A stretch of DNA of 64,000 bases from Croceimicrobium sp965658965 (GCA_965658965.1 CBFHVV010000007.1:1-64000); one strand, 5' to 3'. Numbered from the stretch's first letter, positions 16,674 through 26,344 are shown. Translations and numbers: made by a program. The notes: generated from the letters alone by a model not told the origin.

Positions 16674-17894
16674 ATGCTGGTTAAAATCGCATGGCGAAAC
16701 ATCTGGCGCAACAAAAGACGGAGCTTAATCACCATCGCCTCCGTAGCTTTTGCCTTATTTTTTGCGCTAATTATGCGCACAATGCAGCTTGGTACTTACG
16801 ATCAGGCCTATGCCAGTGTTATTAATGCTACTACTGGCTATTTACAAATACAAGTGCCCGGCTACTGGGATAAGCAAAGCTTAGAGAAAAGCTTTGCCAC
16901 TTCAGATAGTCTCCAAAAAATACTTAGCGCCCAAGAAAGTGTACGAGGCCTTTTACCACGCTTAGAAAGTTTTGGTTTACTAGCTTCTGCCCAAAGTGAA
17001 ACTCGCGCTGGCTTTTTGCGGGGAATTGAGCCAAAGCTAGAATTCCAACATTTTTCTTTAAACGAAAAAATTACCGCAGGAAGTTTTCCCACTGCCAATG
17101 AAAGTGCGGTTGTTTTGGCAAAAAAATTAGCAGAAAACCTAAAACTAGAGGTGGGCGATAGCCTAGTGATCATCGGCCAGGGCTATCACGGCATGAGCGC
17201 CAATGGTAAATTTTTAATCAGCGGTATTGCCGATTTGAAGAACCCTGAAGCCAATAAAAGTACCGTTTATCTTAAGCTTAAAGACCTGCAAGAATTAACG
17301 GGTGCCTATGCTCGACTAACCGCCTTAGTAGTGGTTCCTCAAGATAAAAACGACCTTAATAGTTTAAAGCAAAGTTTACAGTCGCAGCTGGATGCGCAAA
17401 ATTTTAGCGTTTTAACTTGGCGTGATATGATGCCCGAACTTATTCAGGCCATGGAAGCTGATAGTGCGGGTGGCTTAGCAATGCTGTTTATTCTGTACCT
17501 AGTTATTGGCTTTGGCGTTTTTGGCACAATCCTAATGCTTACCTCCGAGCGCATGCACGAGTTTGGGATTCTCATTGCCCTTGGTATGAGCCGTTACCGC
17601 TTGGCCCTCACCACCTTTATGGAAACTTCTTTTTTAGCCAGCTTAGGGGTGGCCGCTGGCAGCATTTTAGCTTGGCCCATTGCCTGGTACTTCCATCACA
17701 AGCCTATTAAGCTAAGCAATGAAATGGATCAAATGATGGAAGAATACGGCATGGAGCCCATCATACCCTTTAGCTTAGACCCTAACATTTGGATTAGTAA
17801 TGGCGGCGCTATTTTATCTATCTGTTTGATATTAAGCCTTTATGCCATCATCAGTATCTACCGACTGTCACCCGTAAAAGCCATGCGACAATGA
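16674..17894 (+). CDS. ABC transporter permease, FtsX/LolC-E type (first copy)
   Basis: The 406-residue inner-membrane protein has the MacB/LolE layout: one N-terminal helix after IAWRNIWRNKRRSL (about 20-40), a large periplasmic domain (about 45-270), and three C-terminal helices (about 272-295, 315-340, 370-395). The FtsX domain includes LTSERMHEFGILIALGMSR, the coupling region contacted by the ATPase. It is paired with the next gene, which has the same length and layout, so the two probably form a heterodimer. The final 4 bases overlap that gene. Confidence 0.88.
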   Translation: MLVKIAWRNIWRNKRRSLITIASVAFALFFALIMRTMQLGTYDQAYASVINATTGYLQIQVPGYWDKQSLEKSFATSDSLQKILSAQESVRGLLPRLESFGLLASAQSETRAGFLRGIEPKLEFQHFSLNEKITAGSFPTANESAVVLAKKLAENLKLEVGDSLVIIGQGYHGMSANGKFLISGIADLKNPEANKSTVYLKLKDLQELTGAYARLTALVVVPQDKNDLNSLKQSLQSQLDAQNFSVLTWRDMMPELIQAMEADSAGGLAMLFILYLVIGFGVFGTILMLTSERMHEFGILIALGMSRYRLALTTFMETSFLASLGVAAGSILAWPIAWYFHHKPIKLSNEMDQMMEEYGMEPIIPFSLDPNIWISNGGAILSICLILSLYAIISIYRLSPVKAMRQ

Positions 17895-19111
17895 AAATAG
17901 TTCTAAAAATAGCATGGCGTAATGTTTGGCGCAATAAGCTCCGCAGCCTGGTCGTAGTTTGCTCAATTTTTTTAGGAATATGGGCGGGAATATTTGTGAG
18001 CGCCTTTAGCTTCGGCCTTAACGAGCAGCGCAAACAAGGAATGATTCGCAACCAAATTTCTCATTTGCAAATACACCATCCCGCATGGCTCGACCAAAAA
18101 GAAGTTGCTTATACTTTTTCAGGCACTGCCGTAGATGCCTATTTAAATGACGATTCTCGCCTTGATGCTTATGCCACCCGCTGCAAAGTAAATGGCATGG
18201 TAAGCTCGGCTCATTATAGTGGTGCTGCGCAAATTATCGGTGTAAAGCCTAAGGCCGAAGCCGCTTTAAGCCATCTCGCTAATAAAATTACGGAGGGTAA
18301 GTATTTCTCTGACCAAGGAAAAAACCCAGTGCTAATTGGCCGCGCTTTAGCCCATAAACTAGAAGCTAAAATTGGCTCGCGCATCGTCCTTAACTTCAGT
18401 GATGGGCAGGGGAATATTATCTCCTCTGCCTTTAAGGTGAAAGGTTTTTATAAAGATGTTTCCTCCAAATTAGAAGAACTACAGCTCTTTGTCCGACAAA
18501 GCGATTTACAAAAGCTTTTAAGCCTAGATTCCAACCAGGTGCATGAAATAGCCATTCTGCTCAAAGCAGAAAAAAATATAGAAAACTTGGAGGAAGAGAT
18601 GCAAGCTAAATTTCCGAGCTTAAGGATACAAAACTGGAAAGAGATTAGTCCCGACCTCGCTTATGCAGATGAAATAATGAGTCAGATGCTTTATATCATT
18701 ATTGGCATTATAATGTTGGCTTTATCCTTTGGCATCATCAATACCATGCTTATGGCGGTGCTAGAAAGACGCAAAGAGTTAGGCATGCTAATGTGCGTTG
18801 GCATGAGTAAGACGAAGGTCTTTACCATGATTATTGTCGAAACTTTCTACCTCGCTTTATTGGGCGGACCGCTAGGCATTCTCTTCGCCTACTACAGCGT
18901 TTGGCAAGGCAGTAAAAGCGGCTTAGACCTTGCGGCTTTTAGCGATGGCCTCGCCAGTTATGGCATCAACTCAGTTATTTACCCTATACTGCCCAGCAGT
19001 TTTTATTGGGGCACAGCTTTAATAGTATTCGCTATGAGCCTCTTAGCTGCAATATACCCTGCACGTCAAGCATTAAAACTTAATCCCGCAGAAACTCTAC
19101 GGACAATTTAA
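17891..19111 (+). CDS. ABC transporter permease, FtsX/LolC-E type (second copy)
   Basis: This 406-residue protein has the same plan as its upstream partner: KIAWRNVWRNKLRSL at the N-terminus, a first helix, a periplasmic domain, and three C-terminal helices with AVLERRKELGMLMCVGMSK and a basic end (YPARQALKLNPAETLR). The shared WRN-WRNK start shows that the two arose by duplication. With the ATPase 6 bases downstream they form a complete LolCDE/MacB-like exporter that pulls substrate from the outer leaflet of the inner membrane and hands it to the LolA-like carrier. Confidence 0.88.
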   Translation: MKIVLKIAWRNVWRNKLRSLVVVCSIFLGIWAGIFVSAFSFGLNEQRKQGMIRNQISHLQIHHPAWLDQKEVAYTFSGTAVDAYLNDDSRLDAYATRCKVNGMVSSAHYSGAAQIIGVKPKAEAALSHLANKITEGKYFSDQGKNPVLIGRALAHKLEAKIGSRIVLNFSDGQGNIISSAFKVKGFYKDVSSKLEELQLFVRQSDLQKLLSLDSNQVHEIAILLKAEKNIENLEEEMQAKFPSLRIQNWKEISPDLAYADEIMSQMLYIIIGIIMLALSFGIINTMLMAVLERRKELGMLMCVGMSKTKVFTMIIVETFYLALLGGPLGILFAYYSVWQGSKSGLDLAAFSDGLASYGINSVIYPILPSSFYWGTALIVFAMSLLAAIYPARQALKLNPAETLRTI

Positions 19112-19117
19112 ATTATC

Positions 19118-19795
19118 ATGGCAATAATTGAAACTAAAAACCTCAGTCGCCTTTATCAAGACGGAGATAGCACCATTCATGCGGTAGATAATGTTAGCCT
19201 TCAGATAGAAGCGGGCGAGTTTACGGCCATTGTTGGGCCATCTGGCTCGGGGAAAACCACCTTACTCAACCTAATTGGCGGATTAGATACACCCAGCGAG
19301 GGCGAAGTAATTATAGACGGTAAAGCCATTCATCAGTTAAAAGATAATGCCTTAATTAATTTCCGTTTACGTCATATTGGTTTTGTCTTTCAAGCCTATA
19401 ACCTTATACCCGTTTTAAGTGCGCAGGAAAACGTGGAATTTATTATGTTACTTCAGAACGCATCTGCCGTAGAGCGAAAAAATCGTGCACAAGAACTCTT
19501 AAAAGCGGTGGGGCTGCAAGACCAGATGCATAAGCGGCCAGCAAAGTTAAGCGGTGGTCAACAACAAAGAGTAGCGGTAGCACGAGCTTTGGCCTCAAAA
19601 CCAAGTTTCGTTTTAGCAGATGAACCTACCGCGAATTTGGACTCAAAGAGTACCGAAGATTTGCTGGACATAATGCATAAGCTAAATCAAGAGGAAGGCG
19701 TTACCTTTATCTTTTCTACTCACGATCAAAGAGTTATAGACCGGGCGTCTCGAATAATTTCTATGGAAGATGGGCAGCTTAAAAGCAATAACTAA
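19118..19795 (+). CDS. ABC transporter ATP-binding protein, LolD/MacB type
   Basis: The 225-residue ATPase has Walker A GPSGSGKTTLLN, Q-loop VFQAYNLIP, signature LSGGQQQRVAVARAL, Walker B FVLADEPT and H-loop STHD. The spacing and YNLIP region are those of the LolD/MacB group that work with FtsX permeases by a mechanotransmission cycle rather than classical channel opening. It follows the two permeases by 6 bases and its end overlaps the barrel gene by 26 bases. Confidence 0.95.
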   Translation: MAIIETKNLSRLYQDGDSTIHAVDNVSLQIEAGEFTAIVGPSGSGKTTLLNLIGGLDTPSEGEVIIDGKAIHQLKDNALINFRLRHIGFVFQAYNLIPVLSAQENVEFIMLLQNASAVERKNRAQELLKAVGLQDQMHKRPAKLSGGQQQRVAVARALASKPSFVLADEPTANLDSKSTEDLLDIMHKLNQEEGVTFIFSTHDQRVIDRASRIISMEDGQLKSNN

Positions 19796-20969
19796 GAGGC
19801 TTTTTCTAATTTTTCTTCTATTAGGCTTTAGTCTTAATGGGCAAAAAACCGACAAGCTTCGCATCAATGGCTACCTAAAGTTTTTAGGAACCTACAGTGC
19901 CATAAACCCTAGTTTTTTTGGACCACAATTCGCTGTGGCAGATATGCAGGCGACAGACCTACTCTTGCACAATCGGCTCAACTTTAAATACCGCCCTACT
20001 AATTCGTGGTCCTTTGCCCTTAGCACTCGCAACCGCATTTTCGCAGGTGACCAATTAAAAAACCCTGCCTTTTTTACTAGTTTAGAAGCCGATGCTGGTC
20101 TGGTAGACCTCAACTTCTTTTACGGTCGCGACCCCAATTTAGCCTTACATACCAGTATAGATCGTTTCTACGGACAGTGGGAAAGTGATAAGTGGATTAT
20201 ACGCCTTGGGCGCCAAAGAATAAACTGGGGCGTAAACACCGTTTGGAACCCTAACGATATTTTTAATCAGTATAATTATTTTGACTTCGACTATGAGGAG
20301 CGGCGCGGCAGTGATGCCTTGCGAATTCAGTATTTTCCTAATTTCAATTCTAGTTGGGAATTTGTTTTTGCACCTGAAAAAGATTTAAAAGATTTAAGCT
20401 CTGCCCTGCTCTATAAGTTTAATCGCTGGCAATACGACTGGCAATTTTTGGCCGGTATTTACCAGCAAGATTTGGTAATTGGAGGTGCCTTGGCAGGTGG
20501 CCTTGGCAATATCGGACTGAAAGCTGAGTATAATTATTATGCGCCATTTGACAAAGATTTACCCGCATTTCTTTTTAGTACTAGCCTAGACTATATCTTT
20601 AAAAACGGGCTTTACCTGCAAGGTAGTTATCTCTTTAACCAAGAGGGAAGTGAGCGGGCTAATTTTGGGGACTTCAGCAATTTAACGGGAGGAAATGTGA
20701 TGAGTCCGCGCAATCTCTTTCTCTTTAAACATACGGTTTTTATTAGCTCCTCTTATACTATTAACCCTTTGCTTACGGTTTCTCTTGGAACCATGTTTAG
20801 CCCCGATTTTGCTAACCTTATCATCTATCCAAGTCTGACTTATTCGCTGACCAAAAATTTAGACTTATTAGTTGCTCTACAAGCATTTAACACTAAGAAC
20901 CCCGCTAAACAAGATCAACTAGATTGGCTTTCGGCCGCAAGCTTTCTACGTTTAAAATGGTCCTTTTAA
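19770..20969 (+). CDS. Outer-membrane beta-barrel protein of the TetR/ABC operon
   Basis: A 399-residue protein with a signal peptide (LFLIFLLLGFSLNGQ) and then about 14-18 alternating amphipathic strands, ending LRLKWSF with a terminal Phe as in BAM substrates. The segment RLGRQRINWGVNTVWNPNDI resembles barrels of the DUF1302 kind found with lipid or solvent exporters in Proteobacteria; I treat that only as resemblance. The start at 19770 is within the ATPase gene (26-base overlap) and is the only one that keeps the signal peptide. It would supply the outer-membrane end of the carrier-ABC system, where LolB acts in the standard Lol pathway. Confidence 0.75.
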   Translation: MGSLKAITKRLFLIFLLLGFSLNGQKTDKLRINGYLKFLGTYSAINPSFFGPQFAVADMQATDLLLHNRLNFKYRPTNSWSFALSTRNRIFAGDQLKNPAFFTSLEADAGLVDLNFFYGRDPNLALHTSIDRFYGQWESDKWIIRLGRQRINWGVNTVWNPNDIFNQYNYFDFDYEERRGSDALRIQYFPNFNSSWEFVFAPEKDLKDLSSALLYKFNRWQYDWQFLAGIYQQDLVIGGALAGGLGNIGLKAEYNYYAPFDKDLPAFLFSTSLDYIFKNGLYLQGSYLFNQEGSERANFGDFSNLTGGNVMSPRNLFLFKHTVFISSSYTINPLLTVSLGTMFSPDFANLIIYPSLTYSLTKNLDLLVALQAFNTKNPAKQDQLDWLSAASFLRLKWSF

Positions 20970-20974
20970 AATAA

Positions 20975-21004
20975 AAAAGCCCAACTTTTTAAGGCCGGGC
21001 TTCT
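20975..21004. terminator. Bidirectional terminator hairpin
   Basis: Inverted repeat AAGCCC (20977-20982) and GGGCTT (20997-21002) with a 14-base loop, preceded by a run of A and followed by T/C-rich sequence. It lies between the convergent barrel gene (+) and membrane-protein gene (-), so it can serve both. Confidence 0.65.
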
Positions 21005-21034
21005 TCTGTTCTAGTGGGTAATAGAATATATTTT

Positions 21035-22687
21035 TTAGTTACTGGCTAAGAAATCTTGCGCAGTAGCTTTAGAAGGTAGTCGGTAAATTGCAAAGCGTTC
21101 ATTTTTAAAAACACAATCTAGCTTTTCAATTTTCTTATCCGCATAATGCACAACGTAGGCCTCGCTAAACTTGCTTTGCTCTTTGCTCCAAATATTTTGA
21201 AAATCTTGGTGATCCAACTTTTGATAGTCCTCACTTAAGGTATTAGGATTGGTACAACCTAGTTGACTCATGTGATCTAACCAATATTCTGCATACTGCT
21301 CACTGAAAAAAGCTTTAGTACCATCAAACCAGTCACCGTAAGAAGCTCTTTGGCTGCGCACTCTAAAACCTGCCTGAGAAGGTGGCACAATCGCTAAACT
21401 GTTTTCATGGGTGTTCGTTCTAAACCAATCTTGCACGGCATACCAGCTTGTTTCTTGCTTACCTTCTTCAATATTTATACCGCCACGCAGTACCATTGCG
21501 AGGAGGCCTAAGGCTAAAAAGCCGGCGCTTAGAGCTGAAGTAGCACCAACCCTTGTACCAAAAAAGCGTACTAAAAACCATGCTCCTGGGGCCATTATTA
21601 ATACCGTAGCCGTTTTAGACCATTCTCCGTAAAAGTACTGAGCGAAGATAGGCAGCGCAAGTAAGTAGAATACTGGTTTGGGACGGCTAATAATAAGCCC
21701 TACCCATAAAACAATAGTTAATATCACCAAGAACAAATAGGCACGGTAAAACTGTAATTGGATAATTAATTTTACGGGGTACAATTCTGTAAAAACAGTA
21801 CCCAAGGCCAACATAAATAAAATAAAAGCACCAAAGGCTAGTAAATAATTTCGCTGCACCTTTTTAAAACCTCCTTTTATAACTAGGAAGAAGAAAGAAA
21901 GACCGATAAGAATTGACTTAAAAAAGATCAGTGGCGGGAATTCAGATGGAAAAGTATGATGACCATTCCGTAATCGCATTGCTTCCATCCAAGTAGCACT
22001 TAAGTCAGCACCAGGCTCGGCTGGAACCGAGAAGCGCAAATACAGGGCGGGAGAAACCAAGAACAATAATGCCGCAGCAAATAAAAAGTATTCTCTCTTA
22101 AAGCCTTCGGCGATTAACACGGCAAACCAAGTAGCTGCAATAACATAAGCAGCCGACAAGGGATGGATGTTAAAGGCCACAGCTTGTAGCACAATGGTTA
22201 GCCAATATTTTTTAGAATAAGAACTATAGATGGAAATCAACAAAAAGGGAAGAGCAATTGTCCGCTCCATTAATAGGCTATCCCATAAACTAACATCGCC
22301 GATAACCGGAAAAGCAAAGCTTAATAAAACTACCGCTAAAATTCCGCTTCGTTTATCGCCAAACATGCCTTCACCTAAGCGATAAAAAGAATAAATGGTA
22401 AATAATAAGGTAATTGTATAGATGCTAAAAAACATCAAAGACATATTCTGCGCGAAAAAAGGTAGCAACTCTGCTAAAGCGTAAAGGAAAAAGGTAGGAG
22501 AATTCCGATGCTGCGCTACCAACATATCGTTTTGATACAAGGTAGGATCAATAATTGCGTTTAACCACGGCAGTGAGATAAACTGATTCCACATACCGTA
22601 GTGGTACTGATTAATACCTACCAAAGAGGCCACTGCCACGGCAGCGATAAAAAGTCCAATTTGGTATTTATTAAGTTGTGAAATCAT
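21035..22687 (-). CDS. Large multi-pass membrane protein, GT-C-like topology
   Basis: The 550-residue protein has roughly 11-13 hydrophobic helices through residue ~400, followed by a soluble C-terminal domain (about 405-550). The first periplasmic loop carries acidic/aromatic residues (PWLNAIIDPTLYQNDML), in the place where GT-C glycosyltransferases and related polyprenyl-dependent enzymes have their catalytic Asp. The C-terminal domain holds WYAVQDWFRTNTHENSLAIV, which recalls membrane glycosyltransferase-like proteins of Bacteroidetes. No exact family could be assigned. It is a single gene, with 96 bases before the next one. Its role is unknown; cell-envelope glycan transfer is one possibility. 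Confidence 0.6.
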   Translation of the reverse strand: MISQLNKYQIGLFIAAVAVASLVGINQYHYGMWNQFISLPWLNAIIDPTLYQNDMLVAQHRNSPTFFLYALAELLPFFAQNMSLMFFSIYTITLLFTIYSFYRLGEGMFGDKRSGILAVVLLSFAFPVIGDVSLWDSLLMERTIALPFLLISIYSSYSKKYWLTIVLQAVAFNIHPLSAAYVIAATWFAVLIAEGFKREYFLFAAALLFLVSPALYLRFSVPAEPGADLSATWMEAMRLRNGHHTFPSEFPPLIFFKSILIGLSFFFLVIKGGFKKVQRNYLLAFGAFILFMLALGTVFTELYPVKLIIQLQFYRAYLFLVILTIVLWVGLIISRPKPVFYLLALPIFAQYFYGEWSKTATVLIMAPGAWFLVRFFGTRVGATSALSAGFLALGLLAMVLRGGINIEEGKQETSWYAVQDWFRTNTHENSLAIVPPSQAGFRVRSQRASYGDWFDGTKAFFSEQYAEYWLDHMSQLGCTNPNTLSEDYQKLDHQDFQNIWSKEQSKFSEAYVVHYADKKIEKLDCVFKNERFAIYRLPSKATAQDFLASN

Positions 22688-22783
22688 GGTTTTCCCTTAT
22701 CAATGCTCAAAAGTGCAGCTTTAAATTTTAGACGGGAAAATCTTTCGATAAAGGGTATTTGTAAGACGATAAACGCCAAGAAA

Positions 22784-23455
22784 CTAGTGAAATTCGCTTA
22801 GGTCGGCTAAAGCTTTACGTTGTAAATTAGGGACTTGCGCATCAGCGGCAGCATAACCTACGGGTAGCAGTAAAAAGGGTTTTTCCTCGCTCGGTCTAGC
22901 AAGAATTTCACTTAAAAAATTCATGGGGCTGGGCGTATGAGTAAGGGTTGCTAAACCTAATTGGTGAATGGCGCTAATAAGAAAACCGCAACTGATACCC
23001 ACCGATTCGTTCACATAGTAATTTTTAGATTTTTCACCCTGCTCATTCACATTAAAGCTGCGTTTAAAAACCACAATCAGCCAGGGAGCGGTCTCCAAAA
23101 ACTCTTTATTTGCATCGGTGCCAAGAGGAGCCAGATCATTTAACCAAGCATCACTCGCACGCTTCTCATAAAAAGTGCGCTCCTCTTCCTCGGCGGCATC
23201 TCTTATCTTCTTTTTTAAGGCAGGCTCGCTAATGGCCACAAAATACCAAGGCTGTTTGTGTGCTCCGCTGGGCGCAGATGCCGCAATTGAAATTAAGTTC
23301 TCGATGGTCTTTTTACTCACCGCTTGTGATGAAAAATAACGACAACTACGGCGCTCCTGATACAGTTTGTTTACCCTAATGCTTTCAGCGTCTATGGACC
23401 CGAAAGAACGTGGACTCATTTTAAAAGGAATTAAAACCGGTTTAGTAGAAGCCAT
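22784..23455 (-). CDS. Nitroreductase-fold flavoprotein of the iodotyrosine deiodinase type
   Basis: The 223-residue FMN enzyme has the nitroreductase fold: RRSCRYFS for FMN phosphate, APSGAHKQPW, and THTPSPMNFL. The halotyrosine-binding lid residues of human iodotyrosine deiodinase (E157, Y161, K182) have counterparts at identical spacing: E92, Y96 and K117, in EERTFYEKR and LGTDANKEFL. These residues chelate the zwitterion of the substrate. This marks it as a probable reductive dehalogenase of halogenated tyrosines rather than a general nitroreductase; a Bacteroidetes relative (Haliscomenobacter) is known to have this activity. I chose Met at 23455, since the five preceding residues are outside the family pattern. 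It is followed by an unrelated gpsA, and no tyrosine gene is nearby. Confidence 0.87.
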   Translation of the reverse strand: MASTKPVLIPFKMSPRSFGSIDAESIRVNKLYQERRSCRYFSSQAVSKKTIENLISIAASAPSGAHKQPWYFVAISEPALKKKIRDAAEEEERTFYEKRASDAWLNDLAPLGTDANKEFLETAPWLIVVFKRSFNVNEQGEKSKNYYVNESVGISCGFLISAIHQLGLATLTHTPSPMNFLSEILARPSEEKPFLLLPVGYAAADAQVPNLQRKALADLSEFH

Positions 23456-23490
23456 AAATATTTTTTTCAAGCGCTTTCGCTAGATGAGCC

Positions 23491-24474
23491 TTAATCCAGT
23501 TTGCTGGTAAGTTTTGCCATCAACTTCTTAGGGTTTTTATTCTCATATAAAATCTTGTAAACCGCATCAGCAATGGGCATTTTGATCTCTTTTTCTTTAC
23601 GCACTTCCCTAATTAGAGCCGCGGCATAATAACCTTCGGCAATCATATTCATTTCTAACATGGCACTGCGCACCGTGTAACCTTTCCCAATCATATTACC
23701 AAAGGTACGATTGCGAGAAAACTGTGAATAAGCAGTTACGAGAAGGTCTCCTAAATAAGCCGAATCGTTTATATCGCGTTTTAGTGGATGTACCTCTTTA
23801 ATAAACTTTTTCATTTCGCGAATAGCATTGCTAACCAATACGGCTTGAAAGTTATCGCCATAACCAAGGCCGTGACAAATACCGGCAGCTAGAGCATAGA
23901 TGTTTTTAAGCACGGCCGCATATTCGGTTCCGTAAATATCATCGGAGATACTCGTTTTTATGTAGTCACTATTCATGCGCTTCGCTAAAAAGGAAGCCTG
24001 TTCTTTATCTTGTGAAGCGATAGTTAAATAACTTAGTCTTTCTAAGGCCACTTCTTCTGCGTGGCAGGGACCGGTAATTACACCAATGCTTTCAATGGGG
24101 ACCGCGTACTTCTCATTAAAAAACTGGCCCACAATTAAATTTTCATCGGGCACGATACCCTTAATAGCACTAAAAACCTTTTTATCACTTAGTGCCACCT
24201 TTAGATTAGATAAGCTCGATTTAAGAAAAGCCGAGGGAATAGCGAAAACCAAAAAATCTGCTTCTTCCACAATGTGGTTGAGATCGGTAGAGATATCAAT
24301 TTTCTCTGTCTGTAACTCCACCGAACTTAGGTACTTTCGGTTATTATGATATTTTTTTATGTGCGTAACATTTGCTTCGTCGCGCATCCACCAGCCCACG
24401 TAATCGTTGTTTTCGGTTAGGATTTTCACCAAAGCGGTAGCCCAGCTTCCTCCTCCAATTACAGCTATTTTCAT
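23491..24474 (-). CDS. gpsA: Glycerol-3-phosphate dehydrogenase [NAD(P)+]
   Basis: This cytosolic enzyme reduces dihydroxyacetone phosphate to sn-glycerol-3-phosphate for phospholipid synthesis. The 327 residues have the N-terminal Rossmann motif GGGSWATALVKIL, the FAIPSAFL segment, the catalytic Lys region (AAVLKNIYALAAGICHGLGYGDN), and the C-terminal GDLLVTAYSQFSRNRTFG motif. The length is normal. It ends 36 bases upstream of the deiodinase-like gene's chosen start and begins 8 bases after the M28 peptidase gene, all on the minus strand. Confidence 0.95.
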   Translation of the reverse strand: MKIAVIGGGSWATALVKILTENNDYVGWWMRDEANVTHIKKYHNNRKYLSSVELQTEKIDISTDLNHIVEEADFLVFAIPSAFLKSSLSNLKVALSDKKVFSAIKGIVPDENLIVGQFFNEKYAVPIESIGVITGPCHAEEVALERLSYLTIASQDKEQASFLAKRMNSDYIKTSISDDIYGTEYAAVLKNIYALAAGICHGLGYGDNFQAVLVSNAIREMKKFIKEVHPLKRDINDSAYLGDLLVTAYSQFSRNRTFGNMIGKGYTVRSAMLEMNMIAEGYYAAALIREVRKEKEIKMPIADAVYKILYENKNPKKLMAKLTSKLD

Positions 24475-24482
24475 ACTTAAAT

Positions 24483-26162
24483 TTAAAATTTAACAATAGC
24501 ACTCAGAACTTCCCCGTCCCTTTTATATAAAATAGTGGTGGTCATCCCCTTTTCTAATTTAGAAAGGGCCTGCATATAGCTTTGCATATTACTCACTTGC
24601 ACCTCACCCAACTGGGTGATAATATCACCCGCCTTAAGGCCAGCTCCTTCTCCCGGTTTTCCCTTAGTAACCCCGTCAATTTTCATTCCTTGTCCCTGAA
24701 AGAGGTAATCGGGCATTACCCCTAAGGTAACCGAGAATTTAGGTGCTTTGGTGCTTTCCGTTTTAGTGGTACTAAAAGGTAGAGGCTCGCCAACTGGTGT
24801 ATTCCGTATGATAGAAACTAATAGGTTTAAGGTTCCAAAAATCCCTTTCACGTTAATTTTCTCTGGCCTATCGGAAGGCATATGGTAATCTTCATGCGTT
24901 CCGGTAAAGAAATGTAGTACGGGCATATTTAAATAGTAAAAGCTAGTATGGTCGCTAGGGCCTACACCACTTTCGCTTAACTGCAGGCGTAAATCACACA
25001 CAATTGGCGAAATTATTTCCTGCCAAAGCGGGGAGGTTCCCACTCCGTTTATGGCCAAAACATTATCTTCCATTCTCCCAATCATATCCATATTCATCAT
25101 ATAGCTATAATTAAGGTCTGGTATTTTCTTGATCTGTTGTGTAAAAAACTTTGAGCCTAGAAGTCCCATCTCTTCTGCCGAAAAAGCAACAATAAGGTAG
25201 TTGAAGGAGCGTAACTTTTCATCTTCTGTACGTGAAAGATTTCTGGCCAAACTTAATAAGCCCGCTACTCCACTTGCATTGTCATCAGCTCCGTAGTGTA
25301 TTTGCTCAGTGTTATCTCCCCGATAACGCGAACTAGGGCCACCATATCCTAAATGATCATAATGAGCACCAATAATAATGGTTTGTTGCGCACCATTATT
25401 AATAAGCCCAGCCATATTGTAGGTAATATCGCGATACTCTTTTAGGCGAACCTCTAAACTTACCTCTCTGCTTCTTCTTAGCTTTTTCGCAATTTTTTCA
25501 TTGCGTATATAAATCACCGGTAAGCCGCAGTTTTCTAAACTATTAAACTCCGATTCAGGGGAATTAGCATTGCCTTTAGTTTTTACTAAAAGTACAGCCT
25601 TAGCCCCTTTCTCTTTTAAAAGCTTCACTCTTTTGGCAATATCGTGCCACTGCTTGTATTTAGAGTGTGGATGAATACCATCAGGGGAGCTGATTTCCAG
25701 AACGGCAATATTACCTCTAAGATCTTCATCATCAATATCATCGCGATCTAATTCCTCGCTTTCAATGCCAAAAGAAACATACTCCGTTTCTCCGCTTAAT
25801 TTAGCACTAGATGAATAGGCGACTGGGTAAAAATCCTCGTCTATTTTCAAAGCATCATCCTTATAGCTAAAGCTGTTTAAACCTGCCATGCGTACTACCC
25901 GGTTGGGTACCGAAAACTCCTGCTGATAAGAACCATTAAAAACTGGCTCCAAAGCGGCGGATTTAAAAACTTTTAAAATATGCTGACGCGCTAACATATC
26001 GCCTGAGGTGCCTGGCAGGCGTCCCTCTAGCTCTTCTGAGGCTAAGTAAAAAACATCATTTTTTATATCCTCTAAACTAGATGCTGGTAACTCAAAACAA
26101 TTGTGATTTTGTCCGTTTAAGCTGAAGCTAATCCAGATAAAAAGAGCAATCTTTCTTAACAT
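24483..26162 (-). CDS. M28 family metallopeptidase with PA and PDZ domains
   Basis: A 559-residue exported peptidase. After a signal peptide (1-18) come an inserted PA domain (about 115-240) and the M28 zinc aminopeptidase core: GAHYDHLGYG (first His), GADDNASGVAG (bridging Asp), SAEEMGLLGS (catalytic and ligand Glu), MNMDMIGR (Asp) and HEDYHMPSD (last His). All metal ligands appear present. The C-terminal 90 residues form a PDZ domain (GEGAGLKAGDIITQLG), which may hold substrates or partners. The family removes N-terminal residues from peptides, so a periplasmic or surface peptide-recycling role is likely. Confidence 0.9.
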   Translation of the reverse strand: MLRKIALFIWISFSLNGQNHNCFELPASSLEDIKNDVFYLASEELEGRLPGTSGDMLARQHILKVFKSAALEPVFNGSYQQEFSVPNRVVRMAGLNSFSYKDDALKIDEDFYPVAYSSSAKLSGETEYVSFGIESEELDRDDIDDEDLRGNIAVLEISSPDGIHPHSKYKQWHDIAKRVKLLKEKGAKAVLLVKTKGNANSPESEFNSLENCGLPVIYIRNEKIAKKLRRSREVSLEVRLKEYRDITYNMAGLINNGAQQTIIIGAHYDHLGYGGPSSRYRGDNTEQIHYGADDNASGVAGLLSLARNLSRTEDEKLRSFNYLIVAFSAEEMGLLGSKFFTQQIKKIPDLNYSYMMNMDMIGRMEDNVLAINGVGTSPLWQEIISPIVCDLRLQLSESGVGPSDHTSFYYLNMPVLHFFTGTHEDYHMPSDRPEKINVKGIFGTLNLLVSIIRNTPVGEPLPFSTTKTESTKAPKFSVTLGVMPDYLFQGQGMKIDGVTKGKPGEGAGLKAGDIITQLGEVQVSNMQSYMQALSKLEKGMTTTILYKRDGEVLSAIVKF

Positions 26163-26344
26163 AGGTGTCTTTAATTTGTGCCAAATATAAAGAAATGGCG
26201 AGGCTAAGCCGTGCGATAGCCGAATGCGATTTTTAACATTAAAAAAAAGCTCTCAAGATTTGTTAATACAACCGTTCAGAAATAGGCTGTAGCATAGCCG
26301 AATTAAGTCTTTGAAAATTTACTTTTACATTTCTAGCTCCAGCC

